32,856 nt of DNA from Sperchopsis tessellata (Eukaryota > Arthropoda > Insecta > Coleoptera > Hydrophilidae): positions 1 to 32,856 of the forward strand of contig JAWQRN010000255.1 in assembly GCA_033557685.1 (NCBI GenBank), read 5' to 3'. The translations under genes and the position numbers were made by a program. Numbering within the stretch: the stretch's first letter is position 1; each line of letters starts with the position of its first letter. Under the pieces are notes generated by a model. That model had not been told where the DNA came from and searched no databases. It saw nothing but the letters and a program-made list of their open reading frames with translations. Shown here one piece after another: positions 10,530 through 20,130 of the stretch.

Positions 10530-11450
10530 TTTAACTTAATGGGAAAAAATAAAGATTTTAATGATGGTTGGATACGGCGATAGGCTAAGAACTCATGTGA
10601 GTTATTCTATCAAGTACATCGTAATAGACCTCAAATAAGCGAAGAGATCACATAAATCATAATTTTTCTACAAAACAAATTGCTCTAAATAACAATGTGG
10701 GACATTCTTTTGTTGTAAAATTATTTAAAAAAGAAAAGAATCAAAGTGCAACTGATACACGTATTTAACGATGATGATCCAGACCGCCGTTTTCAGTTTT
10801 GTGAAGAATTAATGTTACGCTGTGATCAAGATCCAAATTTTTTAAGTGACATTATTTTTTCAGCACATCGCCGCAACTGCAGTTATTGGTCACGGGCAAA
10901 CCTTCATTGGACTCAATAATCCCATAGTCAACGTCAAGGAAAATTAAATATATGGGTGAGATTCATAGGACGGAGTTTCATAGGGCCTTACTTTCTTTGA
11001 AGGAAACCTGATTGCTGCTGAATATTTAAACTTCTTTTTTTAGTTGGTACCAGCTCTAGCAGTTATTTTTCCTATTAATGAAGATGGCGATGTACCCCAT
11101 CAGAGTATTTGGTTTCATCCTGATAGGGCGCCTCCTCTATTTGGCATAGAGGCCCGTCAATATCTAGACGACACATTTACTGAAAGATGGATAAGGTGGC
11201 GGTGACCATTTGAGTGGCCAGGCGTTCCCCCAACTTAACCACTTTAGATTTTTTTGTATGGGGTTATTTAAAAAGTTGATGTTGATGTCATTATGCAAAA
11301 AAAACTAATGACGTCATAAGTAAAAAGTTTCCGACAGAAGAACACTTTAAAGAATAAAATTGACCTCTATGAGCGATTTTCTTAAAAACATTAAATAAAG
11401 CAATTATGAATTTTGTTAAAAACTTTATCACCACACTGTATACAGTTTAA
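10530..11450 (+). pseudogene. Tc1/mariner-superfamily transposase, decayed
   Basis: The broken plus-strand translation follows the domain order of an insect transposase with a helix-turn-helix start and a DDE catalytic core. YQVHRNRPQISEE (about 10596-10640) belongs to the first helix-turn-helix. KVQLIHVFNDDDPDRRFQF (about 10745-10800) is the linker before the core. DPNFLSDIIFS (about 10831-10862) leads into the first catalytic aspartate, which is lost in a small deletion. Next come NIWV-FIGRSFIGPYF, then IWFHPDRAPP (about 11109-11140), where a D-G-A-P-P motif is expected. The stretch then runs through a decayed WP-SPDL.P-DFFLWG region to FLYGVI near 11265. Stops, frameshifts and deletions are frequent, so the element is inactive. 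I did not find convincing terminal repeats. It is of the same superfamily as 16294-17034 and 20131-21088. Confidence 0.85.
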
Positions 11451-11889
11451 AGTAATGCGCATATTTTATCTTCCAATAAATCCGGAAATAAATGACAAAG
11501 TACCAAAAGACAATCATTTAACATTTATAGAACCAATCTATAAACTTATCATGCATAGTTTTATCTTATAATTATGCGTCTAATTATTATAATAGCAGTA
11601 GCCGTATCACAAATAATTTGAGAATCCAATTTAAGAGAAAGACGAGTTCGGTATAAAGTACTTAACTGACAAGACTTGCCTAGGCCGACTTATCTAAACG
11701 CAACGCGAACGGGATTGGACGGAATTTGTGCTAAATTATGCGCAGATGGATCTGTTTCAAAGAATTGCTTCTTTTATTTTGTGTGTGAACTTCATTGATT
11801 TATGAATATTACAGTTACTTGTTTCTAAATAATGTTCAGTTCTCGGAATGTTTTTAATGATGTGAATAGTACAAGGAAAAAAAAAATAG
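11451..11889. other. Unassigned spacer
   Basis: No gene or repeat recognised between the transposase relic and the next LINE. Confidence 0.35.
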
Positions 11890-12760
11890 CATTGGTTTAT
11901 GAAAAATAAGAATTTGTTTTAAATTCCTGCAACCCATAAAGAGCGCGTCTCCAGGTGGTGGATAGGAGAATGCCCTTCAGATATGTTGGTTGGGAGCTCA
12001 GCTCTCTCGCACTAACAGGAACAAAATAAAGAATGTGCAAAGTGCCAACGGCATAACATGGCGGACGAGCGTGCACAAAATAAGCGTCTGTTCTCCATAT
12101 TGGAGAGGCCGATATTGAACTTATCAACCGACAGTGAGGCAGCGCGACGAGTTATGTTACAACCTCTCAAAAATGATAGACACAATAGAACCACGGCCCT
12201 CAATCTCCGTAGGCTTGCTTACCTCCAGTAAAGCCAGCTATTGAGATTTGCGTAAGAAAACATAGGGTGCTAAGAATCCGTGGTGTATAAACAGTTACCA
12301 AACACTATTAAATTTGTTTATCTATAACTGCAGCACATTATCCAGCGAAGCAAAATCAATAGAGCTAGAAAATTAATTGGGCAAGATTCAATGAGATGTA
12401 ATATGTCTGGGCGAAGTGCGAGGAAAAGGAGAAGACAATGGAAGAAACAGTGGGGTTGGTTTCATGATTCACAAAAGATGCAAAAATTAATAATTAAATT
12501 TGAGTACATATCGGACAGAGTCGCAAAATAAAGATATCTAGGAGATATAAACTATAAATTCTAGCAAATGTTTGCCCAACAAGTAGCCATTCAGAAGAGA
12601 TGGTCGAAGCGTCCTATGAAGACAGATCTTCACGAAAGTTCAAATGCACATAAGATCATCGTAGAAAGTTAATTAGTTAGATGTTTGGGTTTAGGCGCAT
12701 CAACAATAAACGTTATTAGCGCCGGTAAAATTCCGTTAGGAATAAAAATGATGTTTAAGA
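11890..12760 (+). pseudogene. LINE 5' half with endonuclease domain (RTE-like), decayed
   Basis: The plus strand from about 12330 gives NCSTLSSEAKSIELEN, then DVICLGEVRGKGED and GVGFMIHK, then EYISDRVAKIKIS and LKILANVCPTSSHSEE. This is the order of an apurinic-type endonuclease domain in endonuclease/reverse-transcriptase LINEs: the N-V-R-T-L start, the catalytic-loop S-E-V-R, and the V-Y-A-P-T strand, decayed here to VCPTS. Two or more frame changes are needed. The more GC-rich stretch at 11930-12235 just before it is probably the untranslated or N-terminal part of the same element. The reverse transcriptase is missing after about 12700. Family placement as RTE-like is by motif memory only. 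Confidence 0.7.
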
Positions 12761-12786
12761 CTAAAATACGTCAAAATTAAAAAAAA

Positions 12787-13793
12787 TTAAAAATATGAAT
12801 AGGTAAATTTATAAAAAGTAAGTATATACACACTTACAAAATTTAAGCAATCTTCCTTGAGAGCCGTACTGATGTCGTTAGGGATGTTAAATTTATGTCT
12901 TATTGTTAGCTGTGTGTATCGAGTACAGTCTGTAAATATGTGATGAGACGACAACATTGCAGTCAGGACAGGTTGGGGGATCATTCACACTCAATATGTA
13001 GGAATGCGTGAGAAAACAATTGCCAACAGGTAAGTATTACCCATCTCTACGATTTTCACGAGAGAAGGACTTCAAAGGTTTCGTGGAACGTTTAATTTTG
13101 AATAGCTTGTTACTAGTGTCATTTTGCCATCTTTGGAGAATTTTCAGTTCTAAGTGGGTTTTAACATATGGCCTTGATATGATTGAATGCATATTATTTT
13201 GTATGGCAGCTTTCTTGGTAATTTGATCAGCTAGTTCGTTTCTTGGAATACCAGCATGACCGGGCACCCAAACAAAAATTACCACCTTACTTTGTTCGTG
13301 AATGAGAAAAAGGTTATTCTGAACTAATAGGACTGTAGGATTGCGTGGCATATACATAGATATGGATTGAAGGCCACTTAAGCTATCGGATCTACTATGA
13401 ACTTTGAGTTTAACACCAAATCAAGAGCGGAGTTCTGGGCTAATATTTCATCATTAGTAATTGCTGTCATTGCAGGGAGTTTCTGAACCCCGTGTGGTGT
13501 GGCTTAGCATTTTCATTAGGTTGATGGATGAAATGGTTCTCTCTTTAAGAGACTTTATATGTTCTCTCCATGTCAGAATCAGGATCACAGAAATCAATCT
13601 GCGTATCGTATATCTCAATTGGTGGAGGTGGCAGAAGAGAGAGTTTCCTGGAAAAGATCATGCCCTTAGTTTTAGTTTGTAAGAATTTGAAACCATTTGT
13701 AATGCCACATCTCTTTAGACCTTTGCCGCAGTTTTGAATAAGGCACTCAGCTGTGGACAAGTTGAAAAATGTATAGTAGATAGTCTGGTCGTC
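12787..13793 (-). pseudogene. Jockey-like LINE 3' half: end of RT, RNase H and zinc knuckle
   Basis: On the minus strand the order is clear. First, ICIDDQTIYY (about 13800-13770) corresponds to the catalytic YADD box, decayed to CIDD. Then GITNGFKFLQTKTKGMIFSRK (about 13705-13640) matches the GFKFS.SKT...F block after the palm. A frame-broken region of the RNase H domain contains ITNDEILAQNSALD. The end of the RNase H domain follows, VIFVWVPGHAGIPRNELADQ (about 13280-13220), with the conserved H, N and D residues. Last is a C-P-D-C...SSHIF....C zinc-knuckle-like tail (about 12975-12915). The copy is 5'-truncated exactly where the THAP palindrome begins, so it probably inserted into, or is joined to, the end of that repeat. 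Confidence 0.85.
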
Positions 13794-14012
13794 GATACAA
13801 ATATGTATAGATTTCTTGACAAATTATATGTCTAGTGTAAATACAGTACATATATTGAATAATTCACTTATAAAAATAGAAAAAATCGTCAGGTTTGAAA
13901 AGTTCTCCACACACGACCATTGTTTTTGATATTTTCTTCCCAATTTTCAGCACATGTAACCATACTTTTAGACTGGCTTTGTCTTTGGGAAATAAGTGGA
14001 AAGAAAATTCAC
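13794..14012 (-). repeat. Left arm of inverted repeat carrying a THAP domain
   Basis: About 219 bases that recur in inverted orientation at 14164-14375, at roughly 85-90 percent identity by eye. On the minus strand this arm codes for the C-terminal part of a THAP zinc finger. The spacer between the arms, about 150 bases, codes for its N-terminal part. Confidence 0.9.
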
Positions 14013-14151
14013 CAGATGCTTTACTGTCACACAGAGGCACCGAACAATATTTATTTCCCTTTCTTGCTACGTTTTTAAGTTCCACACGAACTATTGTTTG
14101 TTTTTCTGTCTTCCCATCCATTGCGAAACGCACGCTAAACAGATCTAACAA
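13864..14151 (-). pseudogene. THAP-type zinc-finger fragment
   Basis: An open frame of 95 codons on the minus strand contains KYCSVPLCDSKASGEFSFHLFPKD, then KVWLHVLKIGKKISKTMVVCGELF and KPDDFF. This is the THAP DNA-binding module: C-x4-C, the conserved FP, the invariant tryptophan (KVW), and VCxxHF, where the zinc-binding histidine is replaced by leucine (CGEL). The inverted copy at 14164-14375 keeps that histidine (CGEHF) but loses the residues after it. THAP modules occur in host transcription factors and at the start of P-element-like transposases. The frame stops shortly after the domain, with no partner region, so this looks like an orphan exon or transposon fragment. About 40 residues precede the first cysteine, which is longer than usual for a THAP start. 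Confidence 0.75.
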
Positions 14152-14163
14152 CTGAAACCTATG

Positions 14164-14375
14164 GATTTTCTTTCCATCTATTTCCCAAGGATAAAGTCAG
14201 ACTAAAAGTATGGTTATATGTGTTGAAAATTGGGAAGAAAGTATCAAAAACAATGGTTGTGTGTGGAGAACATTTCAAACCGATTTTTTCTATTTTGTTA
14301 AGTATATTATTCAATATCTGTACTGTATTTACACTAGACTTATAATTAGTCAAGAAATCAATACATATTTGTATC
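14164..14375 (+). repeat. Right arm of inverted THAP repeat
   Basis: Inverted partner of 13794-14012. Its plus-strand translation reads FSFHLFPKDK, KVWLYVLKIGKK and VVCGEHF, with the zinc-ligand histidine intact. The arm is otherwise non-coding, ending near TACATATTTGTATC, which mirrors GATACAAATATGTA at the outer end of the left arm. Confidence 0.9.
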
Positions 14376-14598
14376 ACAACCTGTAACATCTTTTGAATTG
14401 TATATAGGAAATCATTTATTGATATGCCTAGTACCTACCTAAGTAATTTTGCGCTGCATACCTACACAAACTGTTCAATTTACTAAAAGGAAGGCAAATA
14501 CCCACCGCAGTTGCCTACCTACTGTAGTTTTCAATAGGTAGTATCATCGACATCATATTTAAGTCAGTATCGGTACAGGAGGTGAATCTAAGAGAATG

Positions 14599-14961
14599 CT
14601 AACTGCTGGAGAATAATTTAACATTTATTTCATGAGGCCTCTGATCCAAATGCGATGTTTGAAAACACAATGAAAATATATGGATCTCGCCATCCGTCCT
14701 TGCTATCACGCCACATTCGATCAAGTGATTTGCCTTGATAATTGCCAATCCCTCAACAAAGGGTCTCTTTAAATCCCCCACATAATCCATAAGATCAACC
14801 GCTGGCTCAAACATTATCGGAAATGAATTAAATTGAATCACTTTATCACAGCGTAAACACGTATCAAGCAATGTAAACAATGTAAACAATGCAACTAATC
14901 CACCATTGAACGGCCATTTTGGATTTGATGCTAGCCCCCTTAGGGCTCTTTTAAACGCCAA
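14599..14961 (-). CDS. Unassigned 120-codon ORF, probably repeat-derived
   Basis: An intact minus-strand frame starts at ATG 14961 and ends at 14599. Its C-terminal half has a distinctive stretch, ANHLIECGVI, then EIHIFSLCFQTSHL, then PHEINVKL. I have an uncertain memory of this pattern from the region just before SWIM-type zinc fingers in proteins of repetitive insect gene families, but no SWIM cysteine-histidine cluster follows here. The N-terminal half contains a short hydrophobic stretch (GGLVALFTLFTLL) that may be incidental. The base composition is less AT-rich than the flanks, which supports past coding. I assign no function. Confidence 0.35.
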   Translation of the reverse strand: MAFKRALRGLASNPKWPFNGGLVALFTLFTLLDTCLRCDKVIQFNSFPIMFEPAVDLMDYVGDLKRPFVEGLAIIKANHLIECGVIARTDGEIHIFSLCFQTSHLDQRPHEINVKLFSSS

Positions 14962-15884
14962 TTATAGCTACAGACACAGATTCTTCTATTACTTTTTAAT
15001 TTAATGTAAACCTTTTGTTTTGAGCACTTTTGTTTTAATGATGTTTTGAAGGTTAACTGTAATTTTTTACCAACATTAAAGACGGTAAGTAATTATAATC
15101 CCCCAAATGTTCCGAAGCATTTACGGATGTAGTGGACGTTGTTATTTTACGTCCAAATAAATTTTTGCGAATCGCAATTCGTGAGCATGTGGACATATCC
15201 AGGGTTGACTAAGGAGCATAAGTCTAACAATACAGTATACCTTTCACTGCACCATATTTTAGGCGAATATTATCTTTACCAACATATACAATGTTTTATT
15301 AATTAGCAAATTTATATTCAAAAACACAAGTGGCGTAAGTTTTTATAATATATATACTAAGTAAAACTATATCGGTACTAAAAAAAAATAATCATCTAAC
15401 CGTATTTCTATCTATTCTATGACTTATAAAGAGCAACCTTCTGGTTAGTGGCTTACAATAAATCATCCCAGTTGATACCCGAAACGTCTGATAGTATTAC
15501 TCGTAAGCACATTGTTTTTCCGCCTTTCCGTTGAGAGTTTTGCAATTCATAGAATTATTTTTAAACTTGTATTCCTTGTGATGAATTATTGAGCACATAT
15601 AATATATAATCATTACCACTTTATTGTACTGATATGTAAATCTCGCTCACAAAACGTAAATGACATTTTTCCCGCTACCAGATTAGGATGCATCTGACAT
15701 TCTCAATGGGCACCCGAGGCACAATATTGGAATGACGTACTTAGCGTCCTGGCTGTATTTAGTAAACACCTGCTGAAAAATATTCATAATTTTTCTTTTA
15801 GTGTCAACAAAGCTTACCTATCATTATCTCTTACCGCTTTTTGGAAGTTGATTAACAAAATTTTTTTTTTGTAGACTACCGACC
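14962..15884. other. Unassigned spacer
   Basis: AT-rich, with no frame or motif I could support. Confidence 0.35.
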
Positions 15885-16150
15885 AGGTCAGGTCATTTGG
15901 ATGTATTAGAGTACGCCGGTTTACATTCTCGTCGGGAGCTGTATAGCCAAAGTTGTGAGTTCTCTTATGAATTGATTGGCTAGATTTATATTAATTGGGC
16001 AGCAAAAGAACATATGGTCGCAGAGTTGTGTATCACGTCGGCCCATATAATGTTAGAGACGGCATGAAAGGTAATGGCCGGACCTTAGTCTATTAATAGA
16101 TACGAATGCATGCCTATCAATGTAACAGGAATTATGAAACCAAGGAACAT
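15885..16150 (-). pseudogene. Jockey-like LINE 3'-terminal fragment
   Basis: On the minus strand from about 16145 the translation starts PWFHNSCYIDRHAFVSINRLRSGH. This is the P-W-F...I..I.RLR.GH block found between the RNase H domain and the zinc knuckle of jockey-like LINEs. It continues as CDHMFFCCPIN, the knuckle (normally C..HIFF.CP), and NLANQFIRELTTL. Stops interrupt it. It ends about 140 bases before the start codon of the intact ORF at 16294, and points away from it. Confidence 0.7.
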
Positions 16151-16293
16151 AAAATACACTAATTTGGCAGACTTCTAGGAATAATACTAGATCTGTGATT
16201 AGACGATCCATAAAAACGGTCTTCCATATTTATTTATCTACAGTGGTTCAGAAAGTAGATGACGTTTGGTGTCAAATAAAATAAAAAGGTAGC

Positions 16294-17034
16294 ATGAATG
16301 ATGCGGTCGAAGAACCAGACAGTATAAGTTCCTTGGACAGCAGTAGATACACGGATGAACAAAAAATTGTGGCTGCAGTATGGGTTCATGAAAGACATTA
16401 CAATAACCAGTCATGGGAAGACATTTATAATAACTTTAGAATAAGATTTAACGCAGCCCCACCTATGAGAACCACATTTATGAGCTGGGAAAGAAAGCTA
16501 TTCAACAATGGATCTGTTAAAAATAAAGATAAGTCCGGTCGGCCTCTGGCAAGATTGATGCATGTTCCTTATGTTAGAGCTTCATTGAAAGAGACCCCTC
16601 ATTTATCATTGAGGGAGAGAGCTAAAGAACTTGGACTGCCTAGGACCACTCTTTTGAAAATTTTACAGGAAGATCTTAACATGGAGTTTGAAGTTAATAT
16701 TGACGATAATAATCCGAATAAAAAACACGCTGCAAATAATAATGGAGTTTGGAAGAAAATTGAGAAAGATGAAGATGCATGTACATCAGAAGATGACAAA
16801 AGTGGACTTAGCGAAAATAATTTACAGCATTTTCCTAGTATCAAAGAGTCATTGGAATCTCCTCTCTTAAGTACAGTTGAAAACACACTTATTACACAAC
16901 TTGTTAGCGAACAACAGGCTGGTGATTATGACACTAACAATAAAGACAAAGTACTGGATAGTGATTGTCCACTTAAAAAAATTAAAATAGAAATTGAAGC
17001 ATCTGCATCAGATGGCTCTTCATTTGCTGATTAG
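16294..17034 (+). CDS. Helix-turn-helix protein derived from a transposase N-terminus (possible domesticated gene)
   Basis: An intact 246-codon frame. An in-frame stop at 16282-16284 fixes the start at 16294, and a good 3' splice site (CTACAG, ending 16243) suggests a spliced untranslated leader. Residues about 19-75 (YTDEQKIVAAVWVHE ... FMSWERKLFNNGSV) match the first helix-turn-helix of insect Tc1/mariner-type transposases (the DUF4817-like segment). A KSGRPL linker follows (81-85), the site of the usual GRPR-type minor-groove motif. Residues about 92-130 (RASLKETPHLSLRERAKELGLPRTTLLKIL) form the second helix-turn-helix. In place of a DDE catalytic domain there is an acidic, Asn/Ser-rich tail of about 115 residues ending in KKIKIEIEASASDG, where IKIE fits a SUMOylation consensus. 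The likely role is DNA binding without transposition. Relics of related elements nearby are riddled with stops, whereas this frame is clean. A recently inserted deleted element remains possible. Confidence 0.75.
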   Translation: MNDAVEEPDSISSLDSSRYTDEQKIVAAVWVHERHYNNQSWEDIYNNFRIRFNAAPPMRTTFMSWERKLFNNGSVKNKDKSGRPLARLMHVPYVRASLKETPHLSLRERAKELGLPRTTLLKILQEDLNMEFEVNIDDNNPNKKHAANNNGVWKKIEKDEDACTSEDDKSGLSENNLQHFPSIKESLESPLLSTVENTLITQLVSEQQAGDYDTNNKDKVLDSDCPLKKIKIEIEASASDGSSFAD

Positions 17035-17639
17035 TTACTTAATGTTGTACAAAGAATATATTTTCATTTAATTATTAATGTATTGAAAACTTTATTAGTT
17101 ATATGGATTATCTAAAAACCATTATAGTTAAGTTTTGTATGGTTAAATACATTGAACAGGGAATTAAAGTTGCATATGTGATAGTTAAAAAATAGGTTAT
17201 AGGGATATTATATTTTTTGTTTTTTATTTTTTCTACAATGAAGCGTGATTTGTGTGTATAGTTAAAAAAAGTTAAGTTGACAATGTGCATTAGTTAATCT
17301 GTGTTAATTGTTACGAATGTCTACTTTTTGCAGTCTTACAAATATAAATAAGTATATGTTGTTATAATGTTGTTCTTTAAGTACCTAGAATATAAATTAA
17401 ACATATCTTAATTTCTTTTTGGAATTATATAATAATAATATTACAATAAAATTATCAATTATTATATTAATCAAATTTGAACTTGTTACACATAGTTACT
17501 GATGTTTGAAAACAATAACTCAAAAGGAGCGTTACAAAAAGTTAAGTTGAAAATGTAATTATAGTCGTATACATATATAGACTTCTGTTCCTAAAAATAT
17601 TGGCAAATACAAAATATATATAATCTATTTAATTCTCTC
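17035..17639. other. Probable 3' UTR and flank of the helix-turn-helix gene
   Basis: Very AT-rich. A possible polyadenylation signal AATAAA lies at about 17445. A short motif, AAAAAGTTAAGTTGA, recurs at about 17266 and 17536. No other content recognised. Confidence 0.35.
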
Positions 17640-18960
17640 TACCCTTTCGGATGTGGAGATTAATTTATTCTCTTTTTTCTACTTAATTATTTTTTCTTTA
17701 CATTCAAACCTTTTCTCATATTACTTCACTTTAAATGTTGTTCCTTCTTAGTATTTCCTCTATTTTTTTCTCTTATGTCCTCTGTGGACTTTCACTTTTT
17801 TCTTTTCTTGCTACTCTTGTTTTCCATACTATGCTTGTCTATCTGCCACCTATATTTTACTTTTTAATCTCTTGTTCATTGTCCATGTCTCGTTTTGATA
17901 TATTAATAGTGGCATGTATATCATATTGTATAGTGTCACTTTTATCTTCTTTTTTATTTGCTTGATGTTTAGAATTATCTTGCTCATAGCATGGTAGCTT
18001 CGGTTTGCTGCCTTTATTCTGTAATTTATTTCGTTCTGTGAGCTAGGTATGGGGCCAAATAATTAAACTTTTCCACCTGATAAATTGCTCTTTCATTTTG
18101 TGTTATGTCTATTTTTATCTTCTCAGTATCACTAAAATTTTTATTTTTTCTGAATTTTTCATTCCATATATTTATATTATGTTATAGTTCTTTTTCACTC
18201 TTTCTCAGTATTACAAGATCATCAGCAAATACACACTCTGCTATTGTTGTTATTGTTAAGAGTGGCATCCTACCTCCAATTTTTGTTTTGTTTGTTATCT
18301 TTTAGATAATGTTGTCCAAGAATATTATGTATAAAAGTGGACTTAGTGCTCATCCTTGTCTTAGTCCCTGTTTTGTTTCCTGATCTTATGTAGTTGGATG
18401 TCTTGTGGACACTTTTTATTGCTTTTAATGGTTTCTTGCTTATTTTCATTTCTTCTAGTATTTTTCATACCTTTTCCCATGATACTTTGTTGAATACATT
18501 TTCTATTTGTTTTTTCTGCCAACATTCTTATCATGAAAATGTAATCTTAAGTTGATGAATGTCCCATCGTAACTTCGCTTTGAGCCTTCTTCATTTTTGC
18601 TTCCATTACCTGCCTCAGTTTATTTTCTAGTATTGCCTCATATACTTTAGCAGTCGTACATATTAGTGATATTCTTTTGTAATATTGCAGTTTCTGTGGT
18701 CTGTTTTGTGAATAGGGAATATCACTGCTTTTTCCCAGTCCTTTGGTATTTTTCCTACTTTATATATTTTGTTAAGCCACAAGTAGTGTTTTACACCCAT
18801 GTATTTATGCTGCTCAGGTTTTATATTGTCATGGCCTGGTATGTCACTAATTCTAAATCTTTGAAATACTGCTGTCATTCTTTTTTTGTAATAATATCCA
18901 TTTCCTTACTTGCTGTGTACTTTGTCTCACTATAAGTGTTTTAATAATGTCTGAAAGTTA
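17640..18960 (-). pseudogene. LINE reverse transcriptase relic (RTE-like endonuclease/RT family)
   Basis: The minus strand, with many stops, gives in order: a DNIKPEQ-like region and the KIYKVGKIPKDWEKAVIFPIHK block (about 18790-18700), which starts the polymerase domain; a relic of the fingers and palm with FNKVSWEKV; AECVFADDLVIL (about 18247-18212), the catalytic FADD box; then IYQNETWTMNKRLKSKI (about 17905-17855), the family's ..SETWTL.K...KI thumb block. The plus strand is therefore T-rich and produces meaningless hydrophobic frames. This is a dead copy. Its sequence style matches the endonuclease half at 11890-12760, so they may belong to one family in opposite orientations. Confidence 0.8.
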
Positions 18961-19269
18961 AAAATTTATGTATGTATTTTGTTGCACATATTTTTTATTG
19001 AAAAGTTCATATAATACATATAATATATTTTTGAATATATATGTTTGTTTCATTTTTTCATGTAATTATCTCCTTAACGTATGTATATAATTCAAATTGT
19101 CATAAACTGTTATAATGGACAAATTTTCTTGGCCACCGAAATCCAATGTATGTCAATTCCATGTTTGCAGATAAGAATTGCACATCAGGCTTAAGATTTC
19201 TTATATTTGTCTCTGTTCTTGAGGTAGTGTGTTATTTTTTTGTGTGTTTCTTACATGTTTGAATTTACC
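18961..19269. other. Unassigned AT-rich spacer
   Basis: Nothing recognised. Confidence 0.35.
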
Positions 19270-19540
19270 ATTTGGATCTGCAAGTCAAAACTCCATACCA
19301 TTCTTTGTTGCACAAGTTCTTATAAAAGGTTCATATTCAGTCCTCTGTAAAATTACTATACTGTCTTGTCTGACAATTTTCAGGTGTAACTTCATGGTCT
19401 GACAAGTGGGCGAGCATACTTTGATTAGTAGTATTATACATTGTTTGTGGCAAACCACGATACATTGGTAAGTTGAAAAATTAATTTCTCTGTTGAGTGT
19501 TTTCACAAAATCAATACTGAAACCCTCTACCAAGATAATA
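19270..19540 (-). pseudogene. Possible LINE endonuclease remnant
   Basis: One minus-strand frame reads LAHLSDHEVTPENC (about 19410-19370). It resembles the L-S-D-H-x motif near the end of LINE apurinic-type endonucleases. It lies upstream, in the transcriptional sense, of the reverse transcriptase relic at 17640-18960, which is the right order for one element. The evidence is a single short motif. Confidence 0.3.
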
Positions 19541-20130
19541 AAATATTGTAGCTGGAGGAATCTAAGCAGAGAGTTTAAATTTCTGCTTTGAGAAAAACTG
19601 AACCTAAATACAAAAACTTGCTTATAGCACTTGCAACCTATATGGAAGAGTCCAGGTACTAACAGTCAGAAAATTTAAAGAAGAAAATAAAAAAAACTAT
19701 TTCAGACCATTTCAGCAATGACTCTATATTATTGGAATATGAAAAACACCTGATAATGGCTTTTTTTTAAGAAACTATAGGAGCTTGGCTATATATAATA
19801 CTCCTGATAATATTCAATATTTTCTATAAATCACTGATTTCAAAAGATATTATTAAATCATTTCAAGTTGGCATTGCTTTTTCTGGATTAGAGAAAACTA
19901 AAGATGCATAATGTTGGATTTTCAAATAAAAAAATATAAGGGAAAACAGGCTAGGTATTAACATTTCACCAGAATGTACCTTTATTGAAAAGGAGGTGTT
20001 TCCATTTCATTTTCAAGAAAGGGACAAATATAAGAAATTTCGTTGATTGCGAGAGTGCAACTGTTTTACTTATGAATGTTGCACAGTTTGGTAATCACCG
20101 TACAACAAGGAAATCAACATTTTAACTATA
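19541..20130. other. Unassigned spacer
   Basis: No gene or repeat recognised. Confidence 0.35.

Noticed and set aside
14159..14389. 76-codon minus-strand frame
   Set aside because: It is the reverse strand of the right THAP arm. The meaningful reading is on the plus strand.
17735..18305. Two hydrophobic plus-strand frames resembling membrane proteins
   Set aside because: They are the T-rich complement of the decayed LINE reverse transcriptase on the minus strand, whose FADD and ETWTM motifs explain the region.
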